This document shows, one piece after another, positions 23,601 to 34,430 of a DNA stretch of 64,000 nucleotides. A program made the translations under genes and the position numbers. The DNA is taken from assembly GCA_009823395.1 (NCBI GenBank), contig CM020513.1, positions 15,241,001-15,305,000 of the forward strand. The letters run 5' to 3'. The notes beneath the pieces are model-generated. The model was not told where the DNA came from. It searched no databases and saw only the letters and a list, made by a program, of their open reading frames with translations. Every line of letters begins with the position of its first letter. Position 1 is the stretch's first letter. This DNA comes from Thamnaconus septentrionalis (lineage: Eukaryota; Chordata; Actinopteri; Tetraodontiformes; Monacanthidae).

Positions 23601-25540
23601 GAATAGATACTGATACATTAACTCAATTTCTTCACTTTAATACACTAAACTGTTTTTTTTGTTTGTTTTTTTTACTGTGTCTTTGTGAACTTCAAAGGTA
23701 AGTTCACACGTTTTCCTTTGTAAATTTTGGTCTCTTCGCACATTTTGATGAATGTGATAATATATTACATGGAATCTACACATAAGTTAATACACTCCAT
23801 GCACAGCACCATCACCCCTTCACCCTTGCTGTCGATGAAAGCAGGAAATGTCAAATGTGTTCATTAAGCTGGCTCACTGCACACACACAGGCTCTCAAAT
23901 TGCTCTCAAATTCACCAGCACAAATGAAGTCAGACACAGATGTTCTTAAATAGACTCTAGTCGCTGTTTGTCCGATCATCACCAATTAGACCAATCAGCA
24001 GGGTGGCAGGGCTTCTGTCTCTGACACTTTATAACTCAAAACTATACTTTCAATACAAATGGATACAGTCACACGTATGTGTTAAATAAAAATATATCCT
24101 CACCTCCTTTTAAAAGTGACAATTATCCAAGTCACCACATCAACAGTAAAGTTGTCATTATTAATTCTGGCACATCATCAATGTTCATATTCTTCATATT
24201 CTAAAATATGTATGGTGCAGATTAAATAATAGGACATTCCTGCCAGATATTGGCTTTTGCCTTCGAACTTGAATTTAATTGTGCAAGGTGTCGTCTTAGA
24301 GGTAAGGTGACTGTTTGGATTAATGCAATTTGAACAATGTACTTCTGTGGAAAAAAACAACAAATAAAAAGACGCAAAAAAAAAAAAAAACTGTCCTTCC
24401 TCTCACCTAGGTATGCGTGCTATACTTTGAAATTCCCTGTAGAACTGACTTCCTGCTTTTCTGTCTCCACTTGCTCTCCCTATTATAGCCTTTTATGCCA
24501 TCAGACTGGACCTGTATGACTTTGATAGTGTGCGGAAACGTCCTGTGTCGCAGCGTTCTGGGGCTGGGGGGAGTCAGTGAGTGATGTGGAGTGCGGAAAT
24601 GGTCCCCCAAGTGTCGTTCATTGATTGATGTTCAAAGAATGGTCCAAAAGCCCATGACCAACTCACCTCACAGCCAGAGGCACCATTCCCCCGCCATATC
24701 CTCAGATGTATCAAATAATTATTGCAGCCAGCTGTGATCAAATGTCTGCAAAAAGAAGGTCTGTTTTGGTTGGAATGAACTGACTGAAACACCATGAAGA
24801 AGACGATGTTTACATTTTTACTGCAATTTTGACACAAACAAACACATAATTTTAAAAATGTAAGAATGTAAAAAATGTAAACCGTCAAAATAAAGTTAAG
24901 GAAAAGAAGCCAACAATCAAAAGGGAAAAATAAATCACCTTCTTTTTTTCTTTTTTTTGCTGTTTCCCTTCACGTTTGACCTTCATGTGAAATCGCACTA
25001 TTGTGTTCCTTGGTACAATGAATCGTTGGCTTTGCAGAGAAATATGGTACGGATGTTTGAAATGCCACCATCAAGAAAGCTTTTTTTCTTTTCCTTTTTA
25101 CTTGGTTGGACGTTATGATTAAAATGTCATTGCCTCTTTTCATTTTCTTTGATGTTTCTGTTGAACTTTACACACTTGACTTGCTTTGACCATAAAATAC
25201 GAATTGTGGCTTTGGATGGACCCACCTGTGTAACGACAAGCGATTTCACATGGAGGCATACGTAATCTTATTGTGAGTGAGGTTAACAGGAGCGTGCGAA
25301 GCAATACTTTACGATGCCATTTACAAAAAAAATATCTTAGGTAATAGGCCATGCAGGTCAATGGAAAATATAGTAGCCTTTCATTAAAATTTGGAAAATA
25401 TCGGAACTGACAAGCCGTGGGGTCAGGAAAAGTTCACCAGAAAGTATACTTGAATATATTATAGCTGAAAACAAGCAATACTTTATTTATTTCAAAACAC
25501 AATAACATGCTGAGCCTTTCTCACACACAGAAAAATGTAT
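23601..25540. other. No gene seen
   Basis: AT-rich sequence with T-rich (23651-23673) and A-rich (24376-24390) runs. An isolated AAG/GTAAGT donor-like site lies at 23696-23703 without a convincing acceptor. Confidence 0.55.
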
Positions 25541-26160
25541 CTCCATTCTGCCAGCTCCAAATTATTATAACTTCCAATTGTTGTGCTCATTGTCTAATTC
25601 ATTGTCCACAAAGTGCATTAATTTCACGGGGGGACAAAACTGTGACAGGGGAAAAATTAAAAATAGGTCTGCAGCCAGTGATGGAATAAATGGAAAAGCA
25701 CTTAAGAGCAGATGATCAAAATGCTGTCGCATCCCCGAGAGGGCTGTAACAAATGGCCGCGTTAGAAACAGGCTGAGGAGCCTTCTTAAGATTGACACAG
25801 GTAAGTGGTGCTGAGCGCGCCGGGGTGCCGTGTCAATTAAGGTGCAAAGAGGAGTGCCGCCTATCTGTGGGAAGCTCATTAACACCAAGGTCATTTTCAT
25901 CAGGACCCCAACTTCTGGCAATTCCTATATTATCAGGAGGGACGGGGAATGAAAAGTCAAATTGGTCATGCATTTGCAAACCTCGGGATGCCATCCGGAC
26001 TGTGTGTTTATGGATGTGGGATGAGGACGGCGCACATCCTCGCACCAAGATGATAGAATGAAACTGCCATTATCGGCTGCTTAACAAAGGGCTGCAGTGT
26101 GATTGCAGCGGCTTCAGGCAACAATTTAGGTTCGGTTTCACTGCAAATGACTTCTGGGTG
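25541..26160. promoter_or_regulatory. Strong candidate conserved non-coding element
   Basis: Unique sequence with CCAAATTATTATAACTT at about 25556, TCTAATTCATTG at 25593, TGTCAATTAAGG at 25831, AGCTCATTAACACC at 25874 and ATGCATTTGCAAA at about 25969, plus a GTAAGT donor-like site at 25801. It is not repetitive and two short overlapping frames on opposite strands are unrecognised. Enhancer-like by texture. Confidence 0.42.
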
Positions 26161-26321
26161 AGTGTCCCATTTTGGGTTCATCCATTAACCCCAACCTGCC
26201 CCTGTCAAGACTCTCTCTGGGGTTTTCCTTGATACCCTGTCATGTCACCAGCCCTGATTCCTTCCATCATATGTCACACTGGATGGGTTGCAATGAACCT
26301 TTAACACACATCGGGCTTTTT

Positions 26322-26329
26322 CATTATTA

Positions 26330-26410
<81 letters not shown>
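26322..26410. repeat. (ATT)n microsatellite, 89 bp
   Basis: Almost perfect ATT trinucleotide array, with one TGTT interruption near 26331. It creates an artificial poly-tyrosine frame. Confidence 0.97.
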
Positions 26411-26411
<1 letters not shown>

Positions 26412-26900
26412 ATAGCAGAGCTCATTTTCAACCCTTCTTCACAATTTAAAAACAAAGCAGAGGGGAACTGTCATTATGTATGCATTTCAAAACCAATTTG
26501 ATTTAAACAAAAAAAAAAAAAAAACATTTTCAAAAACAAAAACATTGTGCTCTAAGATCCTCAAATCCAAAAAACTGTGATGCTCACTCCGCATCCTCAT
26601 TTGTTCATTGGAGGTCTAGTGTTTGCAACACTAGTGGCTGCTGAACAGAGCGAACCTTTGGGGCAGGAGGGGTCAGAAATCATTGCTCTCTTGTTTTACC
26701 TTTAGTCATGTCTATGTTCATTGGAGTTCCTGGATATGTGCATACAAAACGAAGCAAACTTTGCAAACTTTTCATTGTCCTGATGTGTGATGAGAGAAAT
26801 GCACAATTCCCCAAACTGCCTGAAATGTCAAACGGAACCTCAGCTGCAGTTTAACCCGTACGGTTGCTCTGAAGGATAAATGGCCACGGAGAGCCTAAAC
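26411..26900. other. No gene seen
   Basis: Unique sequence with a poly-A run at about 26509-26524. Confidence 0.6.
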
Positions 26901-27260
26901 CAGATGATTGCTGACTGTTGCACAGGCAGTCAGAGGATCTATTTGTGGCTGTTCGTTGGTAATTTCAACAGCCTGTGTTTCTCCACGTCTTTTGACACTG
27001 GGCCCGTTTCTGTCTCTTTGAAGGTTTTGGAAAAACACTAATGGAAATTGTACAATAGCTTGACATGGTAACTACCTCTGAACGCAGCTGTGGAGAGCAG
27101 CTTGTTAAGGGGCCTCAGCATGCAGTTAAAAGTCTGTTTTAGCAGGAGACATATTTCAAGACCTGTGCTAACCTGACTGCGTGTCTGCTGCTTTTAAATG
27201 TCACAAAGCTGCTGCCTCACCCCCTGCTAATTTTACCTTTGTGTCTCTATAGGTTTGCCC
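26901..27260. promoter_or_regulatory. Candidate conserved non-coding element
   Basis: Unique sequence with CACTAATGGAAATTG at about 27037, GCTAATTTTACC at 27226 and several CAGCTG-like or CAGC-rich blocks. Texture-based inference. Confidence 0.3.
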
Positions 27261-27930
27261 GAACACTCCGCACATAAAGGCAGCTGCTCCATTTGTTTGT
27301 TGCTTTCTCTTCGGATCAGCAAATGTTCAGGACAGGTTTAAATTCTAGGCGACAATACAGCAAATGTCTTTTACTCTTGATTCCGTTGAGGCACACGTCT
27401 GGACCCATATTTTTTTATTTATTTAGTTATCTATTTTGGCAGGGCCAACTACGTACCGAGTCTGAAAGGAAGATAAACACTTAATGATTTATACCAATAA
27501 AAGTAAACTCCTGTCTGACTGAGGTTGTTAATCCAACATGAGCATTTTTACAGATGCCCAACTATCACCTCGGGTTACAGAATCTGTATGACAAGTTAGA
27601 GAATAAAACACACTTAACAGGGGTAAAGGCAAAGCAGTTTAACTCTGGGTAGGCTGAGCACATCTCCAAATGTTCATACTTACAGGGAGCAGGACATCTC
27701 GAGGGAGATTCACTCAGTTTATTTTCAACAACCAGCTTGTTTCCGGCACCTCTGAGGTCCAGGGGTGTAGTCTCTAAAATGTCAGGAAATAAATGCTCAA
27801 ATAAATGCTCAAATATGTATTGTTGTGTTTAAATTTCATTGTCTAAAAATAGATTAGAATGTGTTGAACTCTGAGACAATTTTGCTCAGAATCAAAAACT
27901 TATCTCAGATAAGATTTCCCTGTGTTTCTG
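27261..27930. other. No gene seen
   Basis: AT-rich sequence with a tandem AAATAAATGCTC pair at about 27787-27812. Nothing else is seen. Confidence 0.6.
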
Positions 27931-28240
27931 TAGCATCTCTGTCCAATGAAGACCATTGAAGTTGAGCTTCGATGGACTTCATTGGAGCAGCATATAATAT
28001 ATATTTTTTTTCAGTGCAGTAAAACTGGAGGGTCATTCGGTAAATGCTGTGTTTAGTCCCACCTCCAGATGCTCAGCTTCTCTGGAAGTCAATGGAGGAG
28101 GGTGTGAACCTGAACGCGGGGATTCTGCATTATGATTGGATAGTCTGAATCCCCTTTTGATTGACAGTTCGCTGGAAATACACACTGACGGCGGAACAGT
28201 TTTGAGTGCAGTCCCGCTCCAGATTTAGTTGGAGAACAAC
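27931..28240. repeat. Hairpin-bearing degenerate repeat
   Basis: CCAATGAAGACCATTGAAG (27943-27961) and CTTCGATGGACTTCATTGG (27967-27985) are inverted copies matching at 17 of 19 positions with a 5-nt loop. A third, direct copy of the right arm plus its flank occurs at 28077-28100 (about 18 of 24 matches to 27967-27990). This is probably a decayed interspersed element, but I cannot name the family. Confidence 0.5.
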
Positions 28241-29002
28241 GACTGTTCATTTTGTCCTATTTGCGTAATGATTTCATTGAATACACTATATATAAAACAC
28301 AATCATCCCTCTCTTGCTTCAGTAGTCACACCTGTTTGCACCACATCCTCTGCCAAGATTTTTATTTAACTTGCTAAATCGTAAAAATCTGCTGTTATGT
28401 GCTAGTGCTTACCCCTAAAACAGGTATTGTGCAAACTGAATACTTTTCACTACGCAGCACTGAGTCAGTGTGGCTAATTGTGTTTTTGCTGGCACAGTTG
28501 ACAGAGCTCCACCGTGTCATCAGCATATTTTGCATTAACCTTCCAGGACTCAGCAGTGGCAACACGACAATGATGGAAAACATGAACTCTTCTAATCAAA
28601 CCCAGTGCTAGAAGTACCAGCTGCTTTTGGTGGAAAATGCAAACGTCAACATCCAAGAAAGGCGAGACAGCATAGACTTGACAGTGCAAGTCTACTTCGC
28701 ATCTGCAAATAAGTCCATTGTTAATATTTAAATGAAGACTGATGAATTATGAATGCTGCAACTACTGTATGGTGTCAAGTCAGACTGTCTTGATGAACCC
28801 CAGAATGAACTTTAGAGAACAGACCAAGAGGCCTGCAGCTGATCTTGAACACGAAGGTCTATTCCAAGTTAGCAGAAAATCACCAAATAAGATGAACGTG
28901 TACATGCATGAGTGTGTGTTTTGCATTTCCAAAATAACCAGAACTTAGCCCACATAGTGAAGCACAATAGTCTCCAGCTGAATATGACAACATGTGCACA
29001 CA
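28241..29002. other. No gene seen
   Basis: Unique sequence. Frames on both strands near 28400-28690 overlap and are unrecognised. Confidence 0.55.
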
Positions 29003-29024
29003 CGTGTGTGTGTGTGTGTGTGTG
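29003..29024. repeat. (TG)n microsatellite
   Basis: About 11 TG units just upstream of the SINE. Confidence 0.95.
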
Positions 29025-29060
29025 CAAAGGCAAAGAATGCAATGAATAATAAACTGTCTC

Positions 29061-29072
29061 TGCTTTAAGTCT
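29061..29072. repeat. SINE target-site duplication, left copy
   Basis: TGCTTTAAGTCT, identical to the right copy. Confidence 0.9.
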
Positions 29073-29483
29073 GGGCGACACGGTGGCGCAGTGGTTAGCG
29101 CTGCCGCCTCACAGCAAGAAGGTCGTGTGTTCGATTCTGGGGCCCGGGCCTGTGACCTTTCTGTGTGGAGTTTGCATGTTCTCCCCGTGTCTGCGTGGGT
29201 TCTCTCCGGGTTCTCCGGCTTCCTCCCACACTCCAAAAACATGCATGTGAGGTCAATTGAATATTCTAAATTGTCCGTAGGTGTGCATGTGAGTGTGAAT
29301 GGTTGTTTGTTTCTATGTGGCCCTGCGATGAAATCGCGACTTGTCCAGGGTGTCACCCCTGTCAGCCCTATGACTGCTGGGATAGGCTCCAGCACACCCC
29401 CGTCACCCTGAATTGGAATAAGCGGGTATAGAAGATGGATGGATGGATGGATGGATGGATGGATGGATGGATGGATGGATGGA
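29073..29483 (+). mobile_element. Complete tRNA-derived SINE with GGAT tail
   Basis: The head carries a Pol III A box, GTGGCGCAGTGG (29083-29094), and a B box, GTTCGATTC (29129-29137), at tRNA-like spacing. The body contains the conserved TGGGATAGGCTCCAGC block near 29379-29394, and the tail is a (GGAT)n array from 29434. TGCTTTAAGTCT flanks it perfectly at 29061-29072 and 29484-29495, a 12-bp target-site duplication, so insertion was by LINE-type target-primed reverse transcription. The 3' body resembles tails shared by teleost SINEs and L2-clade LINEs (from memory). It encodes nothing; open frames of 171 and 106 codons across it are artefacts. Confidence 0.9.
29434..29483. repeat. (GGAT)n SINE tail
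   Basis: About 12 GGAT units forming the 3' tail of the SINE. Confidence 0.95.
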
Positions 29484-29495
29484 TGCTTTAAGTCT
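29484..29495. repeat. SINE target-site duplication, right copy
   Basis: TGCTTTAAGTCT, identical to the left copy with no mismatch, which suggests a fairly recent insertion. Confidence 0.9.
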
Positions 29496-30740
29496 ACGAT
29501 AGTGTTTGAAAAATATAAAATGATATTTGGAAGCTGGTAGGTAATTTCTGTCTGTCTAAATATCCGTCAGCCTCAAAGATAATTGTGGCGTATTAGCAAT
29601 GTGAATATTTTGTGTTCTGTTCGACCTTGTAGACTTACCGTATCTAGTTAGTGGGTCTGTTGCGCATGTATAAAATGTTCCAGTAATAACTGCCACTTGT
29701 ATGTATGTTGTCAAGAAACTGCAGAGATAAAGTGATTACACGTGTGCAACGCCTCGTTGTTCAAGTACAACAATGGTGTCATCATGCGAAAAAAGTGCAA
29801 CAAAAGACACTCCACTTATAACACTGGCTGGTTTGAAAGGAAAGGATGAGATTTTATTCAATATGGAGGCTGAGTGGGGAGGCTCTGCTGGCATTTTGTA
29901 ATTGGCATAAACCTTGTGGAATTTGAAGGAGGGAAAGAAACTACTCAATACCAGCGCAGTGACGCCTACTGTGACCGCGGACTCAAGAACAATAGAAAGA
30001 AAAACACAACATTCCTCAGACTGGGAGCAGAGCTGCGACACAGAGGATGACAGGGGCAGAAAGGCCATTGGTCAATCGTCAAGTTCAGACAGTAGTACCA
30101 GGAACAAAGAGTCAGGCACCATCACAGAAAAACAACATCTCTGTCGACAATTTCAACTGCCAACTTTTACAGTTGGACTGTATAGTTGTGTTTTTCTTCC
30201 ATTTTCCACAATTCAGGCCATAAATTCCAAAGTCTTTCATTACATTGGCATTGGCCGGAATTATCCCTGACTGTCTAACTTAATAGAAGCCTCCATAGCA
30301 TGGTTGGTGGAACTGGTCAAATTGTAATTTTGGGTATCCTGTCCAGAGTTGAAAATGTGTGACTGCCCAAGGTAATGCCCATGCAAGGTTTTAACACAGT
30401 ATGATCCTTGTTTAAGGCATACATGTGGGAGTCAGTTTGTTTTGTTGTTTGTCTTTTAGATCAGTGATAATGTTTTAAAATATGATTAAGCTTTGCGTGA
30501 GATGAACAACTTAAGAGACGTACTGAGAAGACTTTCTCTCTCTTTCTCTCACTTTATTTTTGACTAATTGGAGCAAACAGTTTGTTCTCAGCTCAAGTGC
30601 TAAAATCATAGCAGCTGGCACTTCGTCAGGGAAATCCACAAGAACTCAAGGCTATTACTGCTCCTTCCACTGTGGAGTTAAATGACCCCCTTTGACTTCC
30701 AATGTACATATCATAGAGGCTTAAAACAAGAAACGGTGTG
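29496..30740. other. No gene seen
   Basis: Unique sequence. Opposed frames of about 110 codons at 29736-30270 are unrecognised. Confidence 0.6.
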
Positions 30741-31320
30741 AGGGTACAGCATCATTCATCCACACTTCCATTCATTTCTAATGATTTCATTATTCTTGCG
30801 ACACCCCTTTCCTCGAACCTCACAGGCTCGGGCCTGAGAAGTGTTCTGCCTTTTAAATGGAACACTGATTGTTTTTCATGTTTATTCACAACCCACGGGT
30901 CAGCAGCCCTCCGTAATCGGCTGTTTCTTCCAAGGACAATTTGGAGGATATCATGAATAAAAATGATCTTAATAATATCTCAGTGAAAGGACCCGTGGCA
31001 ACTATGAATACCATTAGAGGCTGATCAGAGGCCGTTAGTGCCACATTTTTATGGGCAGAGCAACAGTGTAGGGCCTGCATGAGTGACTAAGGACACTGGC
31101 TGTTTACATTCCTCTGTCTTTATTATTTACCCACCCTCATCTTTACTGTACCATTTCAATTTTTATAGAATAATGGACTTCTGATCCCCAGAGGCACCCT
31201 TATGTGTGCTTCTATTAGATAAAATATTCATCTACCCCGAGTTAACTCTCACCCATGATACAGAAACAAAAATGCAGGGGAAAGTCATTGCGCCTTTGGA
31301 AGTTTCTTGAGCGCGAAAGG
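30741..31320. promoter_or_regulatory. Strong candidate conserved non-coding element
   Basis: Unique, motif-dense sequence: TCTAATGATTTCATTATTC at about 30777, ATGAATAAAAATGATC at 30951, TTAATAATATC at 30970, TAATGG at 31172 and several GTTTATTCAC/TTTATTATTTAC forkhead-like stretches (30879, 31118). No repeats. Enhancer-like by texture. Confidence 0.42.
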
Positions 31321-32239
31321 AAGCTTCAGCACTTTGCCTCCTTCTGATACCCTTGACCTACATGGAGGGGATTCCAGGGGAGTTGAGAATTTAAAGTAAG
31401 AGGGGGTAAAAACACATGTATGTACACAATGCACACACATCCGGTGATCAAATATAGCCTTTTCCTTGAACCGTGTGTTAAGGAGACGACTCTTCTCATA
31501 ATATTAACATAAAAAGTAAAGAAGAAAGAACTATTTTCTACCTGCATAATCTCAGAGGGAGAGGAAGGTCCTTGCTGAGGCTGTCTGGTGGGGTCAATAC
31601 AAACCAATTGTGTCGCAGTTTCTTGACTCTTTATTCTCACCGATACCGCGTGGAATTCTTTCTAAGGACAAAGTACCTCAACCTCCCTGCCATGATTTGT
31701 GCACTACCTCTTAGCTCAAAGTACTTGTGTGTCGTCCTCTTCATATTTATCAGGGTTTTTTTTGTAAAGTTTAGTTCAGTTTTTCGGTGTTCTCTTCTTG
31801 GCTTTGAGGCCTAAATAAATCAAATTTAACCTAATGTGCTGAGCAGAGCCAGCACATCATGGTCTCAGTCATCAGACACAATGGACAATACCTCTTCAGC
31901 AACCACTAATATCCCTTTTCTCATTCTAATACCTTCACGTCTGTTTCATTGTTATTATTTTTATTGGGTAATTATAGCAAATTGTCTCAAAAAGTATACT
32001 TATTACATTTAAATGTTTTAATACTTTTTATTATTGTCAGCAGAAACTCTACTATATATATCATTTGTGTAAATCAAAACCTCCTACAAATTTTAATACA
32101 TATGGAGGTGGGAGGTTAGCAAAACATTGTCTAGTTTGTTAAGAAAAAATAAACAATAATTAAATTATTGTTTAAACCGATATGTTTCCCCCCCTAATTT
32201 TACCTTGCAGTTTATGTTTTTTCTACCTTCCTTAAAGTA
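31321..32239. other. No gene seen
   Basis: AT-rich. A perfect 10-bp inverted repeat with a 3-nt spacer lies at 32151-32173. Nothing else is recognised. Confidence 0.6.
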
Positions 32240-32700
32240 TCTGTGGCAAAGTGAAACATTTGACAGTTTTAAATTATCGGAGCCCAGCTAATTACTGAAG
32301 TCTTCCCAAAAATTGTGCGTAATTAATGTGTGCATTTGTTGATGCTGCCAAATAAAGACCTTAGTGTATTCTATAAGGAATTTTTTTTTCAGTTGCCAAC
32401 ATTGTGGAAGTAATACTTTAATTATTACAAGGGCAAACATGTTGACAGGTATTATGAAAATACAGTGTAATTAGCTGCTCCGCTGTCACAAGGAAGTGAG
32501 GAATGCAGCTTTACCCTGACGAAGAGACAAACCTACTAAGGTTCAAGGCGAGTTTGCAGCCTGTCCGGTTAAACTGTCTGAATTAGATATTTAGTAATTA
32601 GTCACACGTAATTACTATCTGACACCTAGGATTACCCTGCCTTTCTAATGCATTAGCTGTCTCAATTATAGCTGAATGTTGGATAGGCATGTGCTTGATG
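32240..32700. promoter_or_regulatory. Strong candidate conserved non-coding element
   Basis: Dense homeodomain cores: CAGCTAATTACTG at 32285, GCGTAATTAATGTG at 32318, TAATTAGCTG at 32469, TTTAGTAATTAGTCAC at 32590, CGTAATTACTATC at 32607, and TTCTAATGCATTAGC at 32643 with a CTAATGCATTAG palindrome. Several copies of TAATTA in under 500 bp is well above background. Repeat-free apart from a T run at about 32381-32390. Confidence 0.48.
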
Positions 32701-32737
32701 TGGCTTATCTCTTCATTCTCTCCCTCTTTACCACCCT

Positions 32738-32767
32738 CACACGCGCGCACACACACACACACACACT
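32738..32767. repeat. CA-rich microsatellite with CGCG core
   Basis: CACACGCGCGCACACA-type alternating tract, potentially Z-DNA-forming. Confidence 0.92.
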
Positions 32768-33718
32768 CTCCATATCCCCTTCAACATACTCTCTATACAG
32801 TCTTCTCTATTCTATGGCAATGGTGAATTAGACACAGAGCGAGGCATGTTCGACCAAGGTTGACACATTCCATAATCCCTCTGGTCCCTGAAGCATGGCG
32901 GCTGTTTATTTTTATTTATTTATTTATTTTGCTTTTAGGGGTCTGTTGCCACCTGGAACATTTTCAGAAAATAAATTCACTTTTTAATTGATATTGTTAT
33001 TTATTATTCTTTTGTTTCCACACCTTAAACAGTGCTACTTTCACAAATCAACACAATTTATTATCATTATTATCTTTTTTTTCCCCCTTTACCACTCCAC
33101 ATCCAAATGTTGGGACCTTGTGCTTGTATGCCAAGTCTAAAGGAAAAAAACAAACAAGGATTATCTCCCTGACTTGAAGCCATAGAGAGACATCTGTTTA
33201 TGAGAGCAGCTTTGAGATTGATCCTGAGAACTGTGGAACCAGGAGGATTACGAGGGCAAAAAGCCAACATTTTTGGGGTTATCCTGAGCAGTCAAACACA
33301 CCCTTGAGGAATGTGTCTCTGTACAGTGTTCACACATGAGCGTGTGTATTTGCAGAGTGTGAATTTTAAAGACACTGTCAATCCAGCAGATGTTCTGAAG
33401 GGTATGTTATTTTCGTTTGTTAGGGCAAATACGCCGACCTTGCTCACAGAGCAGGGGTGGAAATGAGGGCAACTGACACTCGCAATGATGGAAATGCACT
33501 GCACACACAACTCTGAATATTTTTGGAAGTGTGAAATGATAGGCTAGAGGACAAGCGTTCAAGTTCACTAAAAATGTGTAAACAGAAATTGAGGGTTTTA
33601 CATCTAACGATTTCCACTGTCACAGACTGAAAACTGGAAGTCGGAAGAACATTTTAGAGATACTACTGGGGTGACACTACTGTTTAGTAGGAAATATGTG
33701 GCAATCTAAGCTGTGTCA
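32768..33718. other. No gene seen
   Basis: TTTA-rich simple sequence at about 32905-32930. The remainder is unique and unrecognised. Confidence 0.6.
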
Positions 33719-33750
33719 GACAATCCTTGACAATCTTTGACAATCCTTGG
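33719..33750. repeat. Three-copy 11-bp tandem repeat
   Basis: GACAATCCTT, GACAATCTTT, GACAATCCTT in tandem at an 11-bp period. Confidence 0.85.
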
Positions 33751-34139
33751 CCATACGATTATATATTATAGCAGTGGCATGACACAGCCAACAATCAATA
33801 GATGAGCTTAAAAAAACATAAACAGGAAACCTTGCAAACACCCAATGAGTGTGAAAGTAATGCTGCATGCGAATAGCAGCTTTTAGTTAGCTGTGAAGGC
33901 TACAAGGCTGCATAAGGTGACATTGTTGACAAAGACAGTCAAAATTAAAGAAAACAACAGAAGATACATAGATCTAAGAGGGGGCCAGCAGTTAAAATAT
34001 TCATGGTTATACATTACATGTTTCCATTAAAAACATATAACCTTAATTAAGAAAATGAAATAATTAACCTTATTTCTTCCCGCAGCCTGGACAAGTTTAA
34101 ACAACATATTATTTTGTCTAATGATTGAAAACTTCTCAG
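33751..34139. other. No gene seen
   Basis: AT-rich unique sequence. Confidence 0.6.
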
Positions 34140-34430
34140 TGATCCAGCCACCAAGACACCAGAACAGCTTTTTTAATGGTCATTTTAAATGTGCACAGTA
34201 CATACAGAAGAACTCAACATGAATTCATCTTTAATTAAAATCGCCCACCAAGTGCTTTTAGAATTCATCGTGCAATTCGATTTGATTCTCATTGAGGAGA
34301 AATGGCGCCAGGGGCCAGTGAGGAGTACGGAGGATAGACGTGCTGCGTTAATGTGTCACTGCTCTCATCAGGATCCCAGTAGCTCCATTCTTGATGTGTT
34401 GGAGCTTTTAAAGAATCTTCCCTATAAAAA
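34140..34430. promoter_or_regulatory. Candidate conserved non-coding element, weak
   Basis: Unique sequence with TCTTTAATTAAAATCGCCC at 34209 and CAATTCGATTTGATTC at 34272. A 145-codon frame (34189-34626) covers it but matches no family I recognise, and no splice context supports it. Confidence 0.28.

Noticed and set aside
23696..23703. AAG/GTAAGT donor
   Set aside because: No convincing acceptor or promoter upstream; counted only in the overall donor excess.
26172..26501. Frame with a long tyrosine run
   Set aside because: Translation of the ATT microsatellite.
28880..29395. 171-codon minus frame and 106-codon plus frame (29091-29411)
   Set aside because: Both run through the SINE and the TG repeat. 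SINEs are non-coding and the frames have no family resemblance.
32738..32767. CRISPR-like or satellite array
   Set aside because: Simple CA/CG dinucleotides, not spaced repeats. No CRISPR is expected in a vertebrate genome.
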